Both the position numbers and the translations under genes were made by a program. From Chloroflexota bacterium (GTDB lineage Bacteria; Chloroflexota; Anaerolineae; Aggregatilineales; UBA3940), in contig JAADYZ010000111.1 in NCBI GenBank assembly GCA_010092775.1, positions 1 through 5,880 of the forward strand: 5,880 nt of DNA, read 5' to 3'. Below the pieces are notes generated by a model. It worked only from the letters and a program-made list of their open reading frames with translations, was not told where the DNA came from and searched no databases. The first letter of the stretch is position 1; each line of letters begins with the position of its first letter. Shown one piece after another: positions 1-5,462 of the stretch.

Positions 1-786
1 CATGTAACCCTCAACGATGACGGCCGTCTCCGTCTCACGGATGCGGCGGCGTGCCTCAGATAAACCAAAGAGCAGCTTGCTCTTGTCGAAGAGGTGGTTC
101 TGAGGCGAATTGATGTATTTGGGCTTGGCATCCTTGGCCAGAGCACGTGCGCCAAATCCGACCGTCCGGCCCTTATCATCGCGGATCGGAATGATCAGCC
201 TATCGCGGAAACGATCATAGGTTCGGCCATCATCGCGGCTGACCAGCATGCCGGTTTTGATCAAGTCATCTTCGCTGAAGCCCTCCTTGATCAAATAGCG
301 CGAGGTCACATCCCAACTGTCAGGTGCATAGCCGATCTGGAACAACGCGACGGTTTCATCAGAGAGGCCGCGTCCACGTACATAGTCGAGAGCCTGCTGT
401 CCCCATTCATGTTCGGTAAGCAAACGGTGGAAAAAGCCAGCCGCTTCGGTGAGAACAGCTCGGAGGTGTTCATCTTCTTCGTAGGCAGCCTGCTGCTGCG
501 GACTGAAATCGTCCAGTGTGACACCGGCTTGTTCCGCCAAACTGCGCAGGGCTTCGGGGAAGTCCATCCCCTCACGATCCATCATCCAGTTGAAGATGTC
601 GCCACCACGCCCACAGCCAAAACAACGATAGCGCTGTGATTCTGGAAATACGACAAAGGATGGGGTCTTCTCCTGATGGAATGGACACAATCCTTTATAA
701 TTCTTCCCAGTCTTCTTGAGGACGACTGAGCTTTCGATCAAGTCAACCAGGTCTATTCGCGCTTTGATTTCGTCTACAGCACTCAC
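1..786 (-). CDS. dnaG: DNA primase DnaG, N-terminal 262 residues (runs off the left edge)
   Basis: DnaG synthesises the short RNA primers for chromosome replication and works with the replicative helicase at the fork. The translated fragment starts with the CHC2 zinc-binding domain: Cys34, His37, Cys55 and Cys58 lie in CPFH and CFGCG contexts. The catalytic-core entry follows, with RFRDRLIIPIRD (192-203), GFGAR (210-214) and PKYINSP (222-228). The last visible residues, VIVEGYM (256-262), begin the TOPRIM domain, and Glu259 matches the conserved catalytic glutamate. The rest of TOPRIM and the helicase-binding C-terminus are outside the window; full-length primases have roughly 580-650 residues. 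I chose GTG at 786 as start. An in-frame TAA lies about 30 bases upstream and no ATG lies between, only a TTG at 795. A GATGAG at 801-796 sits 9 bases before the GTG as a modest ribosome site. The reading frame is open throughout. Confidence 0.95.
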   Translation of the reverse strand, partial: MSAVDEIKARIDLVDLIESSVVLKKTGKNYKGLCPFHQEKTPSFVVFPESQRYRCFGCGRGGDIFNWMMDREGMDFPEALRSLAEQAGVTLDDFSPQQQAAYEEDEHLRAVLTEAAGFFHRLLTEHEWGQQALDYVRGRGLSDETVALFQIGYAPDSWDVTSRYLIKEGFSEDDLIKTGMLVSRDDGRTYDRFRDRLIIPIRDDKGRTVGFGARALAKDAKPKYINSPQNHLFDKSKLLFGLSEARRRIRETETAVIVEGYM

Positions 787-824
787 AAATACCAACTCAT
801 CAACTGAATAACTTTACAAATCTT

Positions 825-852
825 AGATCGACGGGGCCCCAGCAAGGCCTTG
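825..852. repeat. Palindromes in the dnaG leader
   Basis: Two perfect palindromes lie almost side by side: GGGGCCCC at 833-840 and CAAGGCCTTG at 843-852. In the minus-strand transcript the GGCC cores can pair with each other across a short loop (about five base pairs including one wobble). An AGATCGAC word at 825-832 recurs at 911-918 on the far side of the predicted dnaG promoter. There is no T-run, so this is not a typical intrinsic terminator. It could be a protein-binding site or a weak leader hairpin; the sequence cannot decide. Confidence 0.3.
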
Positions 853-876
853 ATGGATGGATGTAGTGGGATGCCT

Positions 877-907
877 ATTATAGCCAGTGGTCTCGACATG
901 CCGCCAA
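877..907 (-). promoter_or_regulatory. Predicted sigma-70-type promoter for dnaG
   Basis: On the minus strand a perfect TATAAT (882 to 877) lies in the gap between purB and dnaG. A TTGGCG (907 to 902, four of six matches to TTGACA) sits 19 bases upstream, a slightly long spacer. The predicted transcript would start near 870, giving a leader of about 84 bases before the dnaG GTG. The box lies outside coding sequence in a 142-base gap, which supports separate control of dnaG. No T-run terminator for purB is visible before it, so readthrough from purB is also possible. Confidence 0.5.
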
Positions 908-928
908 CCGAGATCGACAGGTTCCTAG

Positions 929-2329
929 TTAGGCAAGAGGAGAAACGCGGCGAGTGATGATCAGCGCAGCCAGTTGGCGTGCCCGAGCGGGTGCATGGCC
1001 AACATACGTTGAGGCATCCATCAAGTCGCGGACTTCGTCCTCGTCCAGCCAGGTCTTGATCTGCTCGTCAGCCGCCAATAGATCGATCAGTGGGTTGGCT
1101 TGTCCGCTTTGCACCGCTGTCCAGGCCGTCATGCTGTGGTCACGAATGATCTCGTGGAAGTTCTGACGGTCGGCTCCAGAGCGCCCAAGTGCCATCAGCA
1201 CACGCTCTGTAGCGGCGAAGACCCCGTAGCGGGCCATGTTCTCGGTGATACGCCTCTCATCAATTTCCAGCCCGCGCAGCACCCTCAGGCTGACGCGCAG
1301 CATTTCATCCAAAGCCAGAAAGGCCTCCGGGGTCACAGAGCGCCGGTTAGCGGAATCATCAAGTGTCCGCTCCAGCAGGCTGTGCGCCGCGTTGTGCCAC
1401 ATCACGTTGGGCAAGCTGGCCACATAGCGGCCCAGGCTATTCAGCTTCTCACTGTTGATTGGGTTGCGCTTAAAGGGCATCGCGCTCGATCCGACTTGCT
1501 TCTTGCCAAATGGTTCCGACCATTCACCATAGGCTGGGCTTTGCAAGACACGCAGGTCAAAGGCAAAACGATAGAGTGTCCCAGCCAGACCCGCCAAGGC
1601 ATCCAATAGCACGCGATCCTGCCGTCTGGGGTAGGTCTGATTAGTAACCGGGAAGGTATCCAGGCCAACCGCACTCATCACCCGCAGTTCCAAATCGGTC
1701 GGTGTCAGCCCAGTGCCGATCAACAGCTCATGATAGCTAGCCGCCGTACCCACCGCCCCCTTGATGCCTTTGGCCCGCATCGTTCGCTGAATGCGACGCA
1801 GGTCACGCTCATCAGCCAGCAGGTCCTGGGCATACAGGGCCAGTCGATAGCCCACTGTGGTTGGCTCAGCGGGCTGGAGATGCGTCCAGCCAATTGTGAC
1901 GACATCGGCCCAGGCTTCGATCCGTTCAGTGAACAACTCTAGCAGCTCGCTCAGTTTGCCTAGAATCAGGGTCAGCGCATCAAGTTGACGCCACACGGCC
2001 ACGTTATCGGTAATGTCCATGCTGGTAGCCCCCAGATGGATAATGCCGCCACCCACCTTGCACTGCTCGGCATAGGCCCGTACTTCGGCCATCACATCGT
2101 GCCGAATCTCTACTTCGATCTCGTGCGAGCGTTCGATGTCAATATCGTCAACGTGGGCTTTCAGGTCAGCCACTTGCTCTTCCGTTACCAAGCCTGCGAC
2201 CTGTTGCGCCTCAGCCAGGGCCACCCACAGCTTGCGCATGCGGCGGCGCTTTTCCACTTCCGACCACAACTGGCGCATCTCATCGCTGCCGTAACGCCAG
2301 GTAAAGGGGGATTGATACGTTTCGAACAT
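929..2329 (-). CDS. purB: Adenylosuccinate lyase, human-type subgroup
   Basis: This is a 466-residue cytoplasmic enzyme of the fumarase/aspartase superfamily. It removes fumarate twice in purine synthesis: from SAICAR to give AICAR, and from adenylosuccinate to give AMP. The superfamily signature GSSAMPFKRNPINSE spans 280-294, with the catalytic serine on the mobile loop at 281/282. RHDVMA (76-81) carries His77, GATSMDITDN covers 100-109, and WTHLQPAEPTT (148-158) carries His150, the position of the general acid. ERTLDDSANRR (320-330) and RQNFHEIIRDHS (388-399) resemble vertebrate ADSL more than the shorter Bacillus or E. coli enzymes, as does the N-terminal YQSPFTWRY (5-13). The frame is intact and full length. 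ATG at 2329 is preceded by AGGG with 7-base spacing, a plausible weak ribosome site. It lies 30 bases downstream of the ATP-grasp gene on the same strand, so the two are probably one operon. Confidence 0.96.
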   Translation of the reverse strand: MFETYQSPFTWRYGSDEMRQLWSEVEKRRRMRKLWVALAEAQQVAGLVTEEQVADLKAHVDDIDIERSHEIEVEIRHDVMAEVRAYAEQCKVGGGIIHLGATSMDITDNVAVWRQLDALTLILGKLSELLELFTERIEAWADVVTIGWTHLQPAEPTTVGYRLALYAQDLLADERDLRRIQRTMRAKGIKGAVGTAASYHELLIGTGLTPTDLELRVMSAVGLDTFPVTNQTYPRRQDRVLLDALAGLAGTLYRFAFDLRVLQSPAYGEWSEPFGKKQVGSSAMPFKRNPINSEKLNSLGRYVASLPNVMWHNAAHSLLERTLDDSANRRSVTPEAFLALDEMLRVSLRVLRGLEIDERRITENMARYGVFAATERVLMALGRSGADRQNFHEIIRDHSMTAWTAVQSGQANPLIDLLAADEQIKTWLDEDEVRDLMDASTYVGHAPARARQLAALIITRRVSPLA

Positions 2330-2359
2330 GATAAGGCCCTATCGTTGCTTAAGGGAGGT

Positions 2360-3223
2360 TTAGAGACGGCTGCGTAAGGCGCGCGCGAACTGCTGTGCAG
2401 CGTCCGGGTGATCTTCGAGGTAAAGATATGGTTCGATCAATTCCAGTTCCATCAAAGCAAACTGCCCCTGATGACGTACACCATCCACCCGTGCATACAC
2501 CCAATCGCCTTCAATCAGGTTAATAATCTCCCAGGCGGTCGCCAGCATATCCGCATCGGTCGGCACGCCTGACCAGGTCCCACTCTGGATGGTGAAATCC
2601 CCGGATGCAGGCCGTTTAAGTGAGGTGTGGCTGTAGACCGCCTTCTCACCATTGAAGAACAGCAGCGAGTACTCGCCCTCATCCATAATGTGCGGTGCAA
2701 ACTGCTGCACCATCATATCGCGTGTAGCCAGCAGGTCGGCGAACCGTGCCTGATGCTCAGCAGCTTGGCTAGGCGAACTACGCCAGGTGTTCTCCGCAGA
2801 TAAGCTAACCGTCGGCTTAATCACCACCTGATCCCAAGCTTGTTCCTCAAGCAAGGCCGCCAGATCAAGCTCTTGACCAGCCTCGAGCCAAACGGTTGGC
2901 AGAATCTGAGCGCCCTGCTGCTCCATCTCACGCAGGTAGGTCTTGTGCATGTTGCCCAAAACGGTCTCAAGCGGATTGATCAACTGTGTATCCTGATCGA
3001 CCTGCTCAAGCCACGCCATAAACTGCGGTCGCTTACGATGATAATCCCAACAGGCCCGCAGAACGACAGCATCGTATGCGGACCAATCCACATCGGCTTC
3101 ATCCCACACGACCGCTGAGACCTGCACACCAAATGCAGCCAGCGCTTCAGCGCCTAGCTCGTCGGCCTTATTGAGTTGGGGTTCATCATGAAAGGTTGTG
3201 AAGGCCACCTGAAAGTGCGTCAT
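2360..3223 (-). CDS. ATP-grasp ligase, RimK/DcsG-like, substrate unknown
   Basis: This 287-residue protein has the layout of an ATP-grasp enzyme. Such enzymes join a carboxylate to an amine or similar nucleophile through an acyl-phosphate. The N-terminal pre-ATP domain includes VVLRACWDY (53-61) and NPLETVLGNMHKTYL (83-97, Lys94). VVIKPTVS (133-140) supplies the likely nucleotide-contacting Lys136. YARVDGV (243-249) and the acidic stretch MELELIEPYLYLE (258-270) carry the probable magnesium ligands. From memory, the pattern resembles uncharacterised relatives of the D-cycloserine cyclo-ligase DcsG and of glutathione synthetase/RimK, but none of the substrates is implied here. There is no signal peptide or membrane segment. 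ATG at 3223 is preferred: the upstream GTG at 3295 would add 24 unconserved-looking residues, overlap the divergent gene and swallow the predicted promoter. It probably leads an operon with purB, which weakly hints at nucleotide or amino-acid metabolism. Confidence 0.82.
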   Translation of the reverse strand: MTHFQVAFTTFHDEPQLNKADELGAEALAAFGVQVSAVVWDEADVDWSAYDAVVLRACWDYHRKRPQFMAWLEQVDQDTQLINPLETVLGNMHKTYLREMEQQGAQILPTVWLEAGQELDLAALLEEQAWDQVVIKPTVSLSAENTWRSSPSQAAEHQARFADLLATRDMMVQQFAPHIMDEGEYSLLFFNGEKAVYSHTSLKRPASGDFTIQSGTWSGVPTDADMLATAWEIINLIEGDWVYARVDGVRHQGQFALMELELIEPYLYLEDHPDAAQQFARALRSRL

Positions 3224-3230
3224 GGCTTGA

Positions 3231-3259
3231 ATTGTAGCCTGTGCTTGAATTCCGGTCCA
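3231..3259 (-). promoter_or_regulatory. Predicted promoter of the ATP-grasp/purB operon
   Basis: On the minus strand TGGACC (3259 to 3254, four of six matches to TTGACA) is followed after exactly 17 bases by TACAAT (3236 to 3231, five of six to TATAAT). The expected start is position 3224, next to the ATG whose A is 3223. No Shine-Dalgarno sequence is visible, so the transcript may be leaderless or nearly so. Confidence 0.5.
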
Positions 3260-3273
3260 GCGTGATTGATAAT
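3245..3273 (+). promoter_or_regulatory. Predicted promoter of the endonuclease V gene
   Basis: TTGAAT (3245-3250, four of six matches to TTGACA) is followed after exactly 17 bases by GATAAT (3268-3273, five of six to TATAAT). The expected transcription start is 3280, the A of the chosen ATG. There is no Shine-Dalgarno sequence before that ATG, consistent with a leaderless message. This promoter is interleaved with the opposing one: the two -35 boxes are only 3 bases apart, so polymerases could compete. Confidence 0.55.
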
Positions 3274-3279
3274 AGCCAC

Positions 3280-3939
3280 ATGGACGGAATACCACACGCC
3301 TGGGACCTCAGCCCCACCGACGCCAAGCAATTGCAAACACAGCTCGCCAGCCAGGTCGATGTCAACACCCCACTTGACCTTGACACGATTGAGTTGGTGG
3401 CGGGCGTCGATGTCAGCGTCAAAGATGGCACAAGCCGCGCTGCCATTGCCGTGCTGACTTTTCCCGCGCTTGAACCAGTTGAAGGTGTCACCGCTGCCAT
3501 CCCCACGCCCTTTCCCTATATCCCTGGCCTGCTGAGCTTTCGCGAGGGGGCTGTCATCCTGCAAGCGCATGAAAAACTCCAACAGCGCCCCAATGTCTAC
3601 ATCTTCGATGGCATGGGGATTATGCATCCCCGCCGCATCGGAATCGCCAGCCACATTGGCCTGTGGTGGGATGCCCCCACCATCGGCTGCGGCAAGACGC
3701 ATCTCCTGGGCGATTATGCCGAGCCTGGGGCAAATAAGGGCGACTATGCCCCAGTCACCCATCGTGGCGAACAGATCGGTGTGATCTTGCGTACTCGAAA
3801 GAATGTCAAGCCGGTCTATATCTCGCCCGGACATAAGGCCACGATCGACAGCGCTCGTGAATTCGCCCTGGCCTGCACTGGACGCTACCGTCTGCCAGAA
3901 CCGATCCGCGCAGCCCATAATCTGGCTGGCGAATTTTGA
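3280..3939 (+). CDS. nfi: Endonuclease V (deoxyinosine 3' endonuclease)
   Basis: Endonuclease V recognises deoxyinosine, the product of adenine deamination, and nicks the strand at the second phosphodiester bond 3' to it to start repair. The 219-residue protein has the family motifs in order: VAGVDVSV (40-47) with Asp44, the wedge PYIPGLLSFRE (79-89) with Tyr80 and Glu89, FDGMGIMHPRR (109-119) with Asp110 and His116, GCGKT (136-140) with Lys139, VYISPGHK (179-186), and EPIRAAH (207-213) with His213. These positions are nearly identical to the metal and lesion-binding residues of the Thermotoga maritima enzyme (Asp43, Glu89, Asp110, His214), as I recall its numbering. That match supports ATG at 3280 rather than the in-frame GTGs at 3241 or 3262, which would run through the predicted promoter. 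Length is typical (about 220). The gene is divergent from the ATP-grasp gene and 59 bases upstream of the dehydrogenase. Confidence 0.94.
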   Translation: MDGIPHAWDLSPTDAKQLQTQLASQVDVNTPLDLDTIELVAGVDVSVKDGTSRAAIAVLTFPALEPVEGVTAAIPTPFPYIPGLLSFREGAVILQAHEKLQQRPNVYIFDGMGIMHPRRIGIASHIGLWWDAPTIGCGKTHLLGDYAEPGANKGDYAPVTHRGEQIGVILRTRKNVKPVYISPGHKATIDSAREFALACTGRYRLPEPIRAAHNLAGEF

Positions 3940-3963
3940 ACGCCTGATCACACAGGTTATCAT
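3936..3963 (+). promoter_or_regulatory. Possible promoter for the isocitrate dehydrogenase gene
   Basis: TTGAAC (3936-3941) overlaps the endonuclease V stop codon and is followed after 16 bases by TATCAT (3958-3963, five of six matches to TATAAT). The predicted start is near 3970, giving a leader of about 29 bases. The short inverted repeat CCTG-ATCACA-CAGG (3943-3956) lies in the spacer and could be an operator or mean nothing. Co-transcription with the endonuclease gene is an equally good explanation for the 59-base gap. Confidence 0.35.
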
Positions 3964-3986
3964 CAAACAAATCGACCCACCCCAGA

Positions 3987-3992
3987 TTGGAG
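3987..3992 (+). promoter_or_regulatory. Ribosome binding site fixing the dehydrogenase start
   Basis: GGAG at 3989-3992, within TTGGAG, lies 6 bases before ATG 3999. The TTG at 3987 is in frame but forms part of this site, so ATG 3999 is the better start. This is the clearest Shine-Dalgarno sequence in the window and contrasts with the two genes at 3223 and 3280, which have none. Confidence 0.65.
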
Positions 3993-3998
3993 CAATCT

Positions 3999-5456
3999 AT
4001 GACGAGTCAAACGCCGATCACCGTAGCGCGTGGCGACGGCATCGGGCCCGAGATTATGGACGCCTGCCTCAAGATTCTAGACGCTGCTGACGCCAACTTG
4101 GCAATCGACGAGATTCGCGTGGGAAAGACCGTCTACGAAGAGGGTAATACCTCCGGCATCGAAGAAGGCGCCTGGGAGAAAATCCGCGCCACCGGGGTGC
4201 TGCTCAAGGCCCCTATTACCACCCCACAGGGCGGCGGCTACAAGAGCATCAACGTCACCATGCGCAAAACCTTCGGCCTTTATGCTAACTTGCGACCGGT
4301 ACGCGCTTATTATCCCTTTGTCTTTACGCGCTACCCGGCCACCGACCTGGTGATCGTGCGGGAGAATGAAGAAGACCTCTACGCGGGCATCGAGCATCGC
4401 CAGACTCAGGAGGTCTATCAGGCCCTCAAGCTGATCAGCCGTCCGGGCAGCGAACGGGTCATTCGCTACGCCTTCGAATATGCGAAGCGCAACGAGCGCA
4501 AGAAGGTGACCTGCTTCACCAAAGACAACATTATGAAGCTGACCGATGGCACCTTCCATCGGCTCTTTGACAAGGTGGCCGAGGAGTATCCAGACATCGA
4601 ACATGATCACTGGATCATCGACATTGGTGCCGCCAAAGTCGCAACGACGCCAGAAGCCTTCGATGTGATTGTGATGCCCAACCTCTATGGCGATGTCGTC
4701 TCAGACATCGCCGCCCAGTTGACCGGCTCGGTCGGCCTGGCGGGTTCGGCCAACATCGGGCAGACGGTCGCTATGTTTGAAGCCGTCCACGGCTCCGCAC
4801 CAGATATCGCAGGGCGTGGTATTGCCAACCCCTCTGGACTGCTGCTCGGTGCCATTATGATGTTGGTCCACATCAGCCACACTGAAGCCGCCGAACAGGT
4901 CCACAATGCCTGGCTGCGCACCCTTGAAGACGGCATCCATACCGGCGACATCCACAACCAGACCTACAGCACCCATTGGGCCAGCACAGATGAGTTGGCC
5001 GATGCCATCATAGAGCGCCTGGGTGAAGTCCCCCAAACCCTTAAGCCGGTGAGCTACGCCGATACAGTGGATCAACAGCCAATTTCATCAGCAATTGATG
5101 AGGCTATCCATACCGTTAAGCAGCTCGTTGGTGTTGACCTATTTATCGATTGGAGCGAAGGTGAGCGTGACCCTGACGCGATTGGCGGACGCCTGAGCCA
5201 GATCAACGGAGATGGCTTGAAGCTCAAGATGATCACCAATCGCGGGGTCAAAGTCTGGCCAGGTGGTCAGCCCGAAACCTTCCGCACCGATCATTGGCGC
5301 TGCCGCTTCGTCGCAGATGGTGTCGACACGATTACCCAAGGCCAGGTCATCAACCTGCTCACCCGCGCAGATGCAGCCGGTTGGGACTGCATCAAGACCG
5401 AAAACCTCTACACCTTTGATGGCGAAGCAGGCTATTCGCTTGGTCAGGGTGAATAG
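3999..5456 (+). CDS. icd: Isocitrate dehydrogenase with extra C-terminal domain, predicted NAD-dependent
   Basis: This TCA-cycle enzyme oxidatively decarboxylates isocitrate to 2-oxoglutarate. It has 485 residues, like the Thermus thermophilus and Rickettsia-type enzymes (about 480-500) and longer than the E. coli type. GDGIGPE (12-18) opens the dehydrogenase fold. The isocitrate-specific loop YKSINVTMRK (81-90) supplies Ser83, Asn85 and Arg89; Arg99 and Arg121 follow, and Tyr128 sits in EDLYAGIE (125-132). The metal-binding signature NLYGDVVSD (228-236) holds Asp232 and Asp236. The cofactor loop HGSAPDIAGRGIANP (264-278) has Asp269, Ile270 and Ala276 where NADP enzymes have Lys, Tyr and Val, which points to NAD. 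From about residue 375 comes the small extra domain of the Thermus-type enzymes: VGVDLFIDW (377-385), KMITNRGVKVWPGG (410-423), DHWRCRF (431-437), and YTFDGEAGYSLGQGE at the end. The Ser-x-Asn loop argues against isopropylmalate or homoisocitrate dehydrogenase. Confidence 0.94.
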   Translation: MTSQTPITVARGDGIGPEIMDACLKILDAADANLAIDEIRVGKTVYEEGNTSGIEEGAWEKIRATGVLLKAPITTPQGGGYKSINVTMRKTFGLYANLRPVRAYYPFVFTRYPATDLVIVRENEEDLYAGIEHRQTQEVYQALKLISRPGSERVIRYAFEYAKRNERKKVTCFTKDNIMKLTDGTFHRLFDKVAEEYPDIEHDHWIIDIGAAKVATTPEAFDVIVMPNLYGDVVSDIAAQLTGSVGLAGSANIGQTVAMFEAVHGSAPDIAGRGIANPSGLLLGAIMMLVHISHTEAAEQVHNAWLRTLEDGIHTGDIHNQTYSTHWASTDELADAIIERLGEVPQTLKPVSYADTVDQQPISSAIDEAIHTVKQLVGVDLFIDWSEGERDPDAIGGRLSQINGDGLKLKMITNRGVKVWPGGQPETFRTDHWRCRFVADGVDTITQGQVINLLTRADAAGWDCIKTENLYTFDGEAGYSLGQGE

Positions 5457-5462
5457 TGGTAG

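Noticed and set aside
94..639. Plus-strand open frame of 181 codons opposite dnaG
   Set aside because: It lies fully antisense to the well-supported primase sequence, shows no recognisable motif, and is explained by the codon bias of the real gene.
1100..1609. Plus-strand open frame of 169 codons opposite purB
   Set aside because: The opposite strand encodes intact adenylosuccinate lyase with all signatures; the antisense product has no domain-like pattern.
3241..3279. Longer N-terminus for endonuclease V from GTG 3241 or GTG 3262
   Set aside because: The extra residues would be encoded by the predicted -35/-10 region, and residue numbering from ATG 3280 matches the Thermotoga enzyme almost exactly.
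3220..3966. Minus-strand open frame of 248 codons opposite endonuclease V
   Set aside because: It is longer than the real gene but carries no family motif and runs through both divergent promoters; the plus-strand frame has all catalytic residues of endonuclease V.
4077..4610. Minus-strand open frame of 177 codons opposite the dehydrogenase
   Set aside because: It is a shadow of the isocitrate dehydrogenase reading frame, with no independent start signal or motif.
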